Source of the DNA: Gambelia wislizenii
Lineage: Eukaryota > Chordata > Lepidosauria > Squamata > Crotaphytidae
Direction: 5' to 3'
DNA length: 64,000 bases
Assembly: GCA_030847615.1 (NCBI GenBank)
Contig: JAUMIR010000014.1
Span: 14,794,501 to 14,858,500, forward strand
Shown: positions 43,651 to 53,030 of the stretch, one piece after another
How positions within the stretch are numbered: position 1 is the stretch's first letter
Layout of the letters: each line of letters opens with the position of its first letter
Notes under the pieces: model-generated
Database searches by the model: none
What the model was told of the DNA's origin: nothing
Seen by the model: only the letters and a program-made list of their open reading frames with translations
Position numbers and translations under genes: made by a program

Positions 43651-44983
43651 TGTGTTTCTATCTTTCAGACAAATCAGGGAGAACTGATTGTGAATGCTTG
43701 AGTGGTGACCTTGAACATGTCTGAACCTGCATGACAAAACATCAATACTCTCAGCCATTCAGTTAATTGTCAGTTGTCATTTAAGGCAGCTGTGTTGTCT
43801 GTTGTGTGCTAGAAAGATGCTAAATTTAAAAGTTGAGCAATGTGTCAATTTGACATTTTTAGTAAAATTGAACACCAACAGAATCTTTTCAAATGCTTAC
43901 TGAAGCCTACAGGGAAGACTGCATGTCTCGTGTGCGTGTGTTTGAGTGGCACAAAAGATTCAGAGAAGGATGTGAAAATGTGGGTTCCAGAAGGCAGAAC
44001 AGTCAACCAGCATTATTATAAGGATGTTTTTACAAAGCTGAGAGAAAGATTCAGGAAAAAAGGCCAGAACTGTGGGAAAATGGTTTCATTCTTCATCAAT
44101 GTGCCTGCTCACACAACACTTTCTGTGAAGCAGTTTTTGGCTGATAAATGCATTACTACACTTGAACATCCTCCATATTCATATTTGGCACCATGTGACT
44201 TTTTTTCTTTTCCGTAAAGTGAAATCAGTGCTTAAAGGAACACATTTTGAGTCAACTGATGCTCTCTCTGGCTTTTCTGCGCAACCGAAGATTCAGGAAG
44301 GACTCATCCTGCGCTTTCTGCAAGCATGCTGATGACTAAAAAGGCCAATCTGAGATAAACAAGTCCGGTTGCAGAAAGCTCAGCAGAAGGTCTCCTTGGG
44401 TGATGTTTCTGGGTTGTGATTCTTTCTGAGTTGTCGTATCTCTTCAAGACTTGTTCGGTGTGAGTTCTCAAATAAGGCTGCAGCATTGTGGAGTGCGTCT
44501 CCATGCCTCTCAATGTGAGGTCAGGGCGGACCATTGTTGGTGATCAATTTGGCCGAGCCTGAGATGTTGTTTCAGGGAGTTACGTTATTGTATCGTGTGT
44601 TTTTTTGGAGCATTCCTCTTACGCTGACCCGTGGCGAGTTCACCATAGAGTACTATTTTGGGGAGGCAATGGTCCTCCATCCTAGAAACATGCCCTGCCC
44701 AGCGCAGCTGTGTTCTCATTATCATGGCCTCAATGCTGGTGATCCCTGCTTGCTCAAGGACAGCAACATTTGTCACATAATCAGTCCAGTGTATATTTAG
44801 GATTGTGCGTATACAGCGCTGAAGAAAGCGTTTGAGGAGTTGTGAGTGTTGGCGATAGGTGACTCATGTTTCAGACCCATAAAGGAGAATAGACAGTACA
44901 ATGGCTCTATACACACTGATTTTTGTGCTTCGCCTCAGGTGTTCATTACTCCAGATCTTTTGTAAAGTCTTCCAAATGCACTA

Positions 44984-46564
44984 CAGTCTCCCCTCCACAT
45001 TTGCGAACTTGACATTCGCGGTTTTGATTATTCGCGGTTTTGGGAGGGCCCCCCTGGGCCCACCCAAAACCGCGACACGGGGCCTCCGGAGGCCCTGTGA
45101 AAGCCCTGAGAGGGAGCGGGGAGGGCCAGGGAGACCTCCACGGGGCCTTCGGAGACCCTCCGGAGGCCCCGCGAAGGCCTTGGAAGGGAGGGGGAAGGGC
45201 TGGGGAGGCCTCCGCGGGGCCTTCGGAGACCCTCCAGAGGCCCCGCGAAGGCCTTGGGAAGGAGGGGGGAGGGCCGGGGAGGCCTTAACGGGGCCCCCGG
45301 AGACGCTCCGGAGGCCGCAAAAAGGCCCGGGGAGGGAGGGGGACGGCCGGGACAGGCCTCCGCGGGGCCTGGCTAGGCCCCAGGAAGGCCCGGGGAGGGA
45401 GGGGGAGGGCTGCGAGAGGCCTCCGCCGGGCCTGGCTAGGCCCCACGAAGGCCCGGGGAGGGAGGGGGGAGGGCCGGGAGAGGCCTCCGCGGGGCCTGGC
45501 TAGGCCCCACGAAGGCCCGGGGAGGGAGGGGGAAGGCCGGGAGAGGCCTCCGCGGGACCTGGCTAGGCCCCACGAAGGCCCGGGGAGGGAGGGGGGATGG
45601 CCAGGAGAGGCCTCCGTGGGGCCTAGCTAGGCCCCACGAAGACCCGGGGAGGGTGGGGGAGGGCCGGGGAGGCCTCCATGGGGCCTCCGGAGACGCTCTG
45701 GAGGCCCCATGAAGGCCCGGGGAGAGGGTGGGGAGGGCTGGGGAGGCCTCCATGGGGCCTCCGGAGACGCTCCGGAGGCCCCATGAAGGCCTGGGGGAAG
45801 GCTGGGGAGGCCTCCATGGGGCCTCCGGAGACACTCCGGAGGCCCCATGAAGGCCCGGGGATGGAGCGGGGAGTGCCGGGGAGGCCTCCATGGGGCCTCC
45901 GGAGACGCTCCGAAGGCCCCATGAAGGCCTAGGGGAAGGCTGGGCAGACCTCCATGGGGCCTCCGGAGATGCTCCGGAGGCCCCATGAAGGCCCGGGGAG
46001 GGAGCGGGGAGTGCCGGGGAGGCCTCCATGGGGCCTCCAGATACGCTCCGGAGGCCCCATGAAGGCCCGGGGAGGGAGGGGGGAGGGCCGGGGAGGCCCC
46101 GCGAAGGCCTTGGAAGGGAGGGGGAAGGGCTGGGGAGGCCTCCGCGGGGCCTTCGGAGACCCTCCAGAGGCCCCATGAAGGCCCGGGGAGAGGGTGGGGA
46201 GGGCTGGGGAGGCCTCTATGGGGCCTCTGGAGACACTCCGGAGGCCCCACGAAGGCCCGGGGAGGGAGGGGGGAGGGCCGGGGAGGCCTCCGCGGGGCCT
46301 CCGGAGTCTCTCCGGAGGCCCTGTTGAGGGCTTGGGCGGGAGGGGAGAGGGCTGGGGAGGCATCCACAGGGCCTCGGGAGGGTCTCCGGAGGCCCCAGGA
46401 AGGCCTAGGAAGGGAGTGGGGAGGCTGGGAAAAGCAACTATGGGGCCTCCGGAGGCCCCATGGTCGCTGTGGTGGGGGAGGGGGAGGGCAGTAGTTATTC
46501 GCGGATTTTTCACATTCGCAGGGGTCCGTGGAACGTAACCCCCGCGAATGTGAAGGGACGACTG
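44984..46564. mobile_element. Pogo/Tigger-like MITE carrying an expanded minisatellite
   Basis: Left end CAGTCTCCCCTCCACATTTG, then CGAACTTGACATTCGCGG; right end ATTCGCAGGGGTCCGTGG, CGCGAATGTGAAGGGACGAC, TG. The ends are imperfect inverted repeats. TA lies on each side (44982-44983 and 46565-46566). The same site in LINE copy 1 (about 42448, reverse complement) has one uninterrupted TATATGCC, so this is a clean TA-duplicating insertion. The interior is the GC-rich array at about 45040-46480. A fragment of the same MITE end lies at 63365-63424. Confidence 0.85.
45070..46470. repeat. GC-rich minisatellite, about 18 units of 62-76 bp
   Basis: Successive GGCCTCC motifs lie mostly 73-74 bp apart (45133, 45207, 45281, 45355) or 62-66 bp apart (45418, 45482, 45545, 45609, 45671), with mixed spacing after that and one gap of about 116 bp near 46100. 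A typical unit contains the hairpin GGGGCCTCCGGAG-ACG-CTCCGGAGGCCCC, a perfect 13-bp stem, and a G-rich stretch of the GGGGAGGGAGGGGG kind. The long proline-, arginine- and glycine-rich open frames on both strands arise from the lack of TA-containing stops and are not genes. Confidence 0.92.
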
Positions 46565-47578
46565 TATATGCCTTTGCTAATCTGTGATCGATCTCTTTTT
46601 CAATCTTGGCATCTGAGGACATGATGCTTCCCAGGTAGGTGAACTGCTGAACGGACTTGAGCACAGAATTGCCGACGGCAATGTGGGATGGTGGTGTTCG
46701 TCCTGTGGTGAAGGCTGGTAAAGAACTTGTTTTCTTCAGGTTGACTTCCAGCCCAAACAGCTATGCAGCTGTTGCGAAGCAGGATGTTAGGCGCTGCAGA
46801 GCTGCTTCTGTGTGGGCAACAAGTGATGCAGTAAAGAAGAAAATGGCAGAAGTGTTGAAACAGCTGACAAAAACTGATCTGCTCCATGCCTTTGACCAGT
46901 GGAAAACAAGACCGCATTGGGAGTATGTTGAAGCGGACAAGCATTAGAACTGAAATACATATAAAGATGCGTTCTTGTATCGCTATTTTGTCGACGTTTA
47001 TTTCAGTCGCTGCACCCGGGACCGTGGGTTAAAGTCACTTTGTGGGATTTCATCTACCAGAATCCCCCAGCCGACATTGGAGGGGAATTCTGGGAGTGGC
47101 AGGCCCCGCAAAGTTCCTTGCCCAAGGGCCGGCGTTGCACCGCTTTCTCTCTCTCGGAGCCAACCCCGCCGTTGCTCCTACTCGCTCCCCCCGCGCTCCT
47201 TTCACCCTCTTTGGCCGCCTGGTGGGCGGACCCTCCGGGCCGGCCTTGGACCAGCAAGGCCGGGCCGGGCGAGGATGGCTGCTGCCCGGTCCCGCCCCCG
47301 GCCCGGAGGAGCCCTCCCCCGGCGGCGCATGTCCCTCTCGCTCGCTCGCTGGCTCTCGGGGGCCCGGCGGCGGCGGCGGCGGCGGCGCGGCGGCGGCGGG
47401 CAAGCGAAGCTGGAGCGTTGGCTTGGTCGGCTCCGGCCTACCTCTCGGCCTGTCCTTTCCGTCCCTCCTTCCCTGGCGGATTCCCGCAGCCGGCCAGCCT
47501 CTCCCGGCTCATCGACGCCGAGAGGCCCGGGGAGAAAAGGCGCAGGAGCAAAGGGCCTCCCGGCCGTCTCGAAGCCTC

Positions 47579-47586
47579 CAGGTGAT
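47579..47586 (+). other. PPP1R26: Candidate splice donor of the PPP1R26 5' exon
   Basis: CCAG|GTGATC: exon end CAG followed by GTGA. It is the best donor-like site that I see in the 3' half of the CpG island, and would join to the acceptor at 55362. Not proven without RNA data; other GT sites exist. Confidence 0.35.
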
Positions 47587-47631
47587 CACCCGGGCTGCGG
47601 AGGCTGCTCGGCTGCTGGGTAGGCCTGGCCG

Positions 47632-47645
47632 GTTGCCATGGCAAC
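47632..47645. promoter_or_regulatory. Perfect palindromic X-box (RFX binding site)
   Basis: GTTGCCATGGCAAC equals its own reverse complement and fits the RFX X-box consensus GTNRCC-N(0-3)-RGYAAC with a 2-nt spacer. It lies within the CpG island, about 50 bp past the candidate donor. RFX factors act at ciliary-gene and other promoters (established). Confidence 0.7.
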
Positions 47646-47949
47646 GAGGCCTAGCAGTGGGGGCGCCTGGGAAGCGGCCTGGCGGGAAAACCTTGGAGAG
47701 AATGAGGGCGGTTAACGGAGGAGGAGGAAGACGCGCCCAGGGGAGGGGGTTGGCTTGGAGGGGCGATGCCTAGGGTGGGGCGCAGTCCCGCGAGTGCGGG
47801 GCTAGATGGCCTTGGGACACGTAGGGGCAGGGGAGGAAGCCACAACAGCCAAAAAATTAATATGAAGCGGTGGTGAAAGCTGTGATTACGGATTTGAGTG
47901 TGAATGAGGAAACTTGGCAGCCTAAGAGCACCAAGGAATACTGCACAAT

Positions 47950-48118
47950 TGTTGCTGTTGTGTGCTTCAAGTGATTTCTGATTTATAGCGAGCCTATCGC
48001 AGGGTTTTCTTGGCGGGATTTTGTTCAGAGGGGGGTTGCCATGGCTTTTCTCTGAGGCTGAGAGTGTATGACTGGCCCAAGTCCAACACTCAAACCACTA
48101 CACCACGCTGGCGCGGTT
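47950..48118 (-). mobile_element. Sauria-type SINE, internally deleted
   Basis: Tail GTTGTGTGCTTCAAGTGATT, GGGTTTTCTTGGCGGG, then head ACTCAAACCACTACACCACG. The B-box region between about 48080 and 48090 is deleted. Confidence 0.85.
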
Positions 48119-48308
48119 GGACAATTACATCATCATCATTATTATTACACTATTATTATCGTCATCATAAAACATTTTTGTATCTTCAGGCTTTGACAAA
48201 CTGACTAGGGTTGGGCTTTTAATGCTATGCAGTGCTGTTTTTAAGGTTTTCTGGGGTTTGTATATAGTCTTGTAATGCACTTTAATATTTTTAATTTTTT
48301 AACTAATA

Positions 48309-48538
48309 CAGAGGGTCCTCCCTGTCTGCTGGGGTTTGGTTCCAGGACCCCTGTGGATACCCAAATCCGTGCATGTTCAAGTCCATTATATGCAATGGCA
48401 TAGTAAAATTGTGCCGCTTATATAAAATGGCAAAATCAAGGTTTGCCTCTTGGAATTTATTTTTATTTTTTTGGAATATTTTCAAGCAGTGGATGGTGGA
48501 ATCCATGGATGCCAAATCTGGATACAGAGAGCCAACTG
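48309..48538 (-). mobile_element. Pogo/Tigger-like MITE (TCCACGGATT family), TA target
   Basis: Ends CAGAGGGTCCTCCCTGTCTG and CAGAGAGCCAACTG, with TA outside on both sides (48307-48308, 48539-48540). Shares GTTTGGTTCCAGGACCCC, AAAATGGCAAAATCAAGG and ATATTTTCAAGC with the reverse complement of 24335-24563. Confidence 0.75.
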
Positions 48539-48566
48539 TAAATGGTTCAATTGTTTTTTAAATCTT

Positions 48567-49620
48567 AGAATCATAGAATTGTAGAGTTGGAAGAGACCAT
48601 GAGGGCCATCCAGTCCAACCCCCTGCCACACAGGAAATCTTGATCAAAGCATCCCTGACAGATGGCAATCCAGCCTCTGTTTAAAGACCTCCAAGGAAGG
48701 AGACCCTACCACGCTCTGAGGAAGTGTGTTCCACTGCCGAACAGCTGTTGCTGTCAAAAAGTTCCTCCTAATGTTGAGGTGGAATCTCTGTTCCTGGAGT
48801 TTGCATCCATTGCTCCGTGTTCCAGTCTCTGGAGCAGCAGAAAACAAGCTTGCTCCATCCTCAGCGTGACACCCCTTCAAATACTTAAACAGGGCTATCA
48901 TATCGCCTCTTAACCGTCTTTTTTCCAGGCTAAACATACCCAGCTCCCTGAGTCTCTCCTCATAAGGCATGGTTTCCAGACCTTTCACCATTTTAGTTGC
49001 CCTTCTCTGGACATGCTCCAATTTGTCAATATCCTTTTTGAACTGTGGTGCCCAGAACTGGACACAGTATTCTAGGTGAGGTCTGACCAAGGCAGCATAG
49101 AGCGGCACTATTACTTCCCTTGATCTAGATACTATACTTCTATTGATACAGCCCAAAATCGCATTGGCCTTTTTAGCTGCCGCATCACACTGTTGACTCA
49201 TGTTCAACTTGTAGTCTACTAGGACTCCTAGATCCCTTTCACACATAGTCTCGTTCAGCCAGGTCTCTCCCATTCTATATCTATGCATTTCATTTTTCCG
49301 CCCTAAGTGCAGTACTTTACATTTCTCCGTGTTGAATTTCATTTTGTTAGCTTTGGCCCAGCTTTCCAGTCTATCCAGGTCATTTTGAATTTTGATCCTG
49401 TCCTCTAGGGTGCTCCTCCTAATTTGGTGTCATCTGCAAATTTGATAAGTATGCCCCTAATTCCGTCATCCAAGTCATTGATAAAGATGTTGAATAGCAC
49501 TGGGCCCAGGACAGAACCCTGTGGCACCCCACTGGTCACATCTTTCCAAGACGAAGAGGAGCCACTGCTGAGCACCCTTTGGGTTCGACCGGTCAACCAA
49601 TTACAAATCCATTGAACAGT
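48567..49620 (-). mobile_element. CR1 LINE fragment (motif B to 3' UTR)
   Basis: The 3' end is at 48567 (reverse of CTACAATTCTATGATTCTA). The minus-strand protein runs in two frames: [20 protein letters not shown] and FADDTKLGG (49596-49405), then KFNTEKCKVLHLGRKNEMHR to [13 protein letters not shown] (49342-48644). A frame shift sits near 49410. Very similar to the 38.5-kb copy. It lies in the presumed first intron, antisense to PPP1R26. Confidence 0.93.
48644..49342 (-). pseudogene. CR1 RT C-terminal open segment
   Basis: 232 codons starting just after the catalytic FADD (which is in another frame at about 49420). Contains [40 protein letters not shown] and [21 protein letters not shown] dead fragment. 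Confidence 0.85.
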
Positions 49621-49679
49621 TTACATTTATACTTTTATTTTTTGGCTTTTGTATTGTTTTTAATTTGTATTGTTTGAAA

Positions 49680-49755
49680 TATGATGTTAACTGCCTTGAG
49701 TCCCATTGTCAGGAGAAAGGTGGCATGGGTATAAATAAATAAATAAACAATAAAT
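49680..49755 (+). mobile_element. L2-type LINE 3' tail
   Basis: TTAACTGCCTTGAGTCCCAT, GAGAAAGGTGGCATGGG and an ATAAATAAATAAAC tail: the common reptile form 'GTAAGCCGCCTTGAGTCCC...GAAAGGCGGGATA(TAAA)n'. Confidence 0.6.
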
Positions 49756-50062
49756 TGTAATAAATCTGTAACATGGTCATCATTGAGGACTGGGGCCCCT
49801 TTTCTGTTACAAAGATGCACCCACATTGATAGAGCATGGGGTCTTCATTTTGGGAGTAAATTTAATTTTAGACTTCAGTGGTTTAGAAAGGGCAGGCACG
49901 TTCTGCTCAAGGGATTGATTTTATGGCCTGGGACCCTCTGGGATCTTCATAAACTACCCAAATTGCCAGAAAATTGTGGGAAAAACACATCCAGAAGTGT
50001 TCACAACCCACTTCTGCTTTTCTGGATGGGAGGGGGACTGATTTTTAATGTTCAGTAGGCTG

Positions 50063-50345
50063 TAAGACTTTAACAAATGAATTGTGTAAAAGCAGTTAAA
50101 TGCCAGTACTGCAAGTCACCACATTGCAAGGATTCCAGCTGGCTCCAAGGTTCACTCAGCCTTCCATCCTTTCGTAGGTCGGTAAATTGAGTACCCAGCT
50201 TGTGGGGGCAATTAGCTAACACACATTGGAAGCTGCTTAATGCAGTGTAGATGTGTAAATTGCTATTGCTTAAAACAATTTGTAAGCCGCTCTGATAGAC
50301 TTGTGGCTGAAGAACGGGGTATAAATAAATAAATAAACAATAAAT
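50063..50345 (+). mobile_element. L2-like LINE 3' end, best copy
   Basis: From AATGAATTGTG and GTTAAATGCCAGTACTGCAA through ATTCCAGCTGGCTCCAAGG, TCGGTAAATTGAGTACCCAG and TTGTAAGCCGCTCTGATAG to GGGGTATAAATAAATAAATA. Other copies: 6955 (-), 12528 (-), 51895 (-). Confidence 0.6.
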
Positions 50346-50726
50346 TGATGCTTCTGGTTTTGCTAGAAACCGGGCTGTCTGAGGTTAAAAAACTTGATGG
50401 CCAGATTTGGTCCTAGGACTGCACTTAGCTCACTGCTGGTTTATAGTATTTAGGCCACCAAAAAAAAAAGGGGGGGTCCCCATGCTTCTACACACACACA
50501 CTATTTATCACAGAGTTTTGAATAAAATGACAAATTCTCTATTTTAGCACATACACTATTTTAGCTTAATGAAAAGTTTTGAAGAAGCTTGCCTATTATA
50601 AATTTGTGGAAGTGATACAGAGGATTGGCCAACTTGTAATTTTATTCAGTTATTAGAAACTGTTAAAAGGGTTTGTACACCTTTACTATATACTTGTCTT
50701 GCTGTGGATTACCATAAAAAGATTGT

Positions 50727-50884
50727 TGTTGTTGTGTGCCTTCAAGTCATTATCTGACTAAGGTTTTCTGAGCCTGAGAGTGTGTAACTTGCCCAAGGTC
50801 ACCTAGTGGGTTTTCGTGGCTGAGTGGGGATTCAAACCCTGGTCTCCAGAGTCATACTCCAACACTCAAACCACTATGCCAGTG
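50727..50884 (-). mobile_element. Sauria-type SINE, internally deleted
   Basis: GTTGTGTGCCTTCAAGTCAT, then ACTTGCCCAAGGTCACCTAG, GGGGATTCAAACCCTGG, CTCAAACCACTATGCC. Part of the tail-proximal region is deleted near 50765. Confidence 0.87.
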
Positions 50885-51172
50885 GTTCATAACCTGTGGC
50901 CTGCGGACTCCCAGGGGGCCGCAGTGTCCTCACAGGCGATCCATAAAGGCTTGAAGTCTGCTCAGCCCACGTGACAGGAGCGAAGGCAAAGGCTGGCTGG
51001 CTTGACCTGCGCCTTTGCAAAGTCTTCCCTCCCCCCCTCCAGTGCCTCTAAGGGAAGGGTTGTGTAATTGTATTATTATTATTGTTATTATTATTAGGTC
51101 TTGAGGGGTCTACAGCAACAAAAAAATATTTAAAGGTGGGTCTCTGGTAAAGAAAAGGTTAAGAGCCACTGA
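50880..51172. mobile_element. hAT-like (Charlie-type) MITE
   Basis: Ends CAGTGGTTCATAACCTGTGG and AAAGGTTAAGAGCCACTG are inverted repeats of the CAGTGGTTCTCAACC kind. Non-coding, with a TTATTATTATTG run inside. It adjoins the SINE head; an 8-bp target duplication is not evident. Confidence 0.65.
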
Positions 51173-51890
51173 ATTAGATAGATATAAAAACATTGCAGCT
51201 GGTATCACTGGGGAAGGTAGCAGCTGAAAATTCTGAGGCTTTTAAAATGTTAATACCTTTTTTCATTCATTTTATTAAAATCTATTTCATTTTTATGGGA
51301 TCCTTCTGGAAACCAGAATCTGTTATTGTCAGTTATGTGCGATGGAAAACAGTGTTATTTGGATGCTTTATTGGATATTGGATGCTGGTGGGGGGATGAC
51401 ACATACAGGTTCAGAATTTAGGTGTGGAAGGGCTCAGCATCTGTGGGCAAAAAAGTCAGACTAAGGGCCAGATGCTATCAGGGAACATCTCAGATTGGTT
51501 CCAGGCATTCCTGTCTCCTATGCAAAAAAGAGACAAAATTTTCAAGATGTAAAAATATAATAGGTTAAACTGGAAGACATGTATTGTAGTTACTGTACCT
51601 GTTTTAATTTTGTTCTATCATGCTGTCTAATTATAGTATGGCATAGTAATACTATACTAAGGTATATTCATTGTCTTGGACCCTGACCAAGATATACAAA
51701 TATTTTCTGGCCAAAGGGCATTGGACTAATTATAAGAATAAAATCTTCTTTTCTTTTACAGTCTGTTACTTTGTCTCTCTTTCACACTGGTTTTCTTTGT
51801 TTACTTTTAGCTTGTTTTTGTCCTTGTTTTCCTCTCAGCTGAAAAAAAAGTAGTTTTTTGTTTGCATTTTTGCATTTGTTTTTTTGTAAG
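51173..51890 (+). other. Intron stretch, no exon recognised
   Basis: AT-rich, without recognisable repeats or exons. The short open frames (51193, 51671) are unsupported. Confidence 0.4.
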
Positions 51891-51894
51891 TGTA

Positions 51895-52045
51895 ATTTTA
51901 TATTTATTTATTTATTTATACCCCGCTCTTCAGCCACAAGGCTATCAGAGCGGCTTACAAATTGTTTTAAGCAATAGCTATTTACACATCTAACTGCATT
52001 AAACAGTTTTCAATGTGTGTTAGCTAACTGTAAATATATTTATTG
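51895..52045 (-). mobile_element. L2-like LINE 3' tail (antisense)
   Basis: TTATATTTATTTATTTATAC, CCCGCTCTTCAGCCACAAGG, CAGAGCGGCTTACAAATTG, AAGCAATAGC, CAATGTGTGTTAGCTAA. Confidence 0.6.
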
Positions 52046-52159
52046 CCATTTACACTGTTTGAAAAATTGCATGGGTTATACTCACTTCTGATTATTATTA
52101 TTTTTTGCATTTCTTAATTGTATTTCATAGACCCTTCATTAAGAAGCTTGCAGGGTTGA

Positions 52160-52262
52160 ATTTATTGTTTTACTTATTTGATTTATAACCTATCTTTCTC
52201 CCGCAACTGGGACTCACTTAGGTTAGGTTACAAATAAATATACTACAAATACAAATAAAGCA
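52160..52262 (-). mobile_element. L2-type LINE 3' tail (antisense, diverged)
   Basis: ATTTGATTTATAACCTATCT, TTCTCCCGCAACTGGGACTC, TTACAAATAAA: reverse of 'GACTCCCATTGGGAGAAAGGCGGGATATAAAT'-type ends. Confidence 0.45.
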
Positions 52263-52734
52263 TACAAATGAATAAAGGCATTGAAACATAGTTTTGAAAA
52301 ACACACTGAAAAGAAAAGCAAGCAGTGAATTGGCAAGAACCTGCATACAAATGTCTTTGACTACCTATAGAAAGATAAATCTCACCTGCTGTCAAATGGA
52401 GTTGCAGAGCAGAAATCAGCCCCCACAAAGACCCTTCTCTCTGTCTTATCAACTTCTTGGGAATAAGGGAGACAGGACCTAGGACCTTCTCGGGGGGCTT
52501 TTCCCAGACTTTGGATGGCTCCCTCCTTTCTTTCCTTCCAACAGCAAGTAAAATCATTCTTATGTCATCAGGCTTTTAGAAACTGACTAATGTTGTCCTG
52601 TGCTGTTTTCTTGATTTGCATGTAGTCTCTTGGTGAAATTTAATGGTTTTAACTTTATGAATTTTTTTTTAAAATAACTTTTATATTTATACTTTTTAAT
52701 GATGTGTTTGAATAGTTTTTAATCTGTATTGTGT

Positions 52735-52955
52735 TTAGGCCTAAATACCTTAAAAACATCAGATCCTGTCTGATCTTGGAAGCTAAGCAGGATCAACCCT
52801 GGATGGGAGACCACCAACAATACCAGGTGCTGGAGGCTATATTTCAGAGGCAGGAACTGGCAAAAGGACCTCTGAGGATTCCGTGCCTATGAAAACCCTA
52901 TGAAATTTGTGGGGCCGCCATAAATCGACAGGTGACTTGAAGACACATTGTGTTT
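52735..52955 (+). mobile_element. 5S rRNA-derived SINE, copy 2
   Basis: CAGATCCTGTCTGATCTTGG, AAGCTAAGCAGGATCAACCC, TGGATGGGAGACCACC and ACCAGGTGCTGGAGGCT match 5S rRNA with a deletion where GGTTAGTACT should be. The tail CTATGAAATTTGTGGGGCC, GCCATAAATCGACAGGTGAC, TTGAAGACACA is shared with copy 1 and with Sauria-type SINEs. Confidence 0.87.
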
Positions 52956-52957
52956 GG

Positions 52958-53028
52958 TAAGTTGTAAGCAACCTTGATTCCCATTATTGGGGAAAAGGCA
53001 GGATATACATGAATAAAATAACATTTTT
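52958..53028 (+). mobile_element. L2-type LINE 3' tail
   Basis: GTAAGCAACCTTGATTCCCA, AAAAGGCAGGATATACATGA, ATAAAATAAC. Confidence 0.5.
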
Positions 53029-53030
53029 TT

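Larger units (their letters stand above)
44269..46817 (-). mobile_element. Non-CR1 LINE, inverted truncated copy 2, nested in mariner
   Basis: Minus strand. 44275-44981 matches the C-terminal 3' part of copy 1 (translated LRWAGHVSRMEDHCLPKIVL, YGELATGQRKRNAPKK, RPSAELSATGLVYLRLAFLV); 46567-46817 matches the segment upstream of it (SVQQFTYLGSIMSSDAKIEK, EIDHRLAKAY). It is 5'-truncated just after copy 1 position 42195. Flanking mariner sequence shows TGATGC at both junctions (44260-44265 and 46819-46824), a likely short target duplication. Interrupted by the MITE at 44984-46564. Confidence 0.8.
43790..47005 (+). pseudogene. Mariner transposase remnant, split by a nested insertion
   Basis: Left part 43790-44262: N-terminal 'VEQCVNLTFLVKLN', 'CMSRVRVFEWHKRFREGCENV' (spread over frames, interrupted), an internal deletion, then 'NQHYYKDVFTKLRERFRKKG', 'VPAHTTLSVKQFLADKCITT', 'LEHPPYSYLAPCDFF' and 'KGTHFESTDA'. 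Right part 46818-47005: 'SDAVKKKMAEVLKQLTKTDL', 'HAFDQWKTRPHWEYVEADKH'. These match the order in mariner transposases (HTH, linker, DDD/34D core with the PYSPDLAPCDFFLF block, C-terminus). The two parts meet at TGATGC on both sides of the 2.55-kb insertion. Stops and frame shifts make it dead; the insertion also removes continuity. Confidence 0.8.
47050..47800 (+). promoter_or_regulatory. PPP1R26: CpG island, likely promoter and first exon of PPP1R26
   Basis: Dense in CpG and G+C compared with all surrounding non-minisatellite DNA, with a CGG trinucleotide run at about 47365-47400. It is the only unique-looking CpG island in the window and lies about 7.8 kb upstream of the PPP1R26 coding exon on the same strand. 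PPP1R26 in other vertebrates has non-coding 5' exons and its CDS in one exon, which fits. Open frames of up to 243 codons overlap in three frames and are compositional. No TATA box stands out. It could also serve an opposite-strand transcript. Confidence 0.65.

Noticed and set aside
45436..46664. Long proline-rich minus-strand open frames (up to 345 codons) and arginine/glycine-rich plus frames
   Set aside because: They run across a tandem GC-rich array whose units lack stop codons in several frames; no domain, and frames on both strands are equally open. The C-terminal LINE-like piece (SVQQFTYLGS) is just the flanking LINE.
47040..47773. Three overlapping open frames (181-243 codons) in the CpG island
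   Set aside because: Compositional: alanine-, proline-, arginine- and glycine-rich with no conserved features. More likely a non-coding first exon and promoter.
52860..52955. Independent small RNA gene
   Set aside because: It is the tail of the 5S-derived SINE, shared with 27430-27528.
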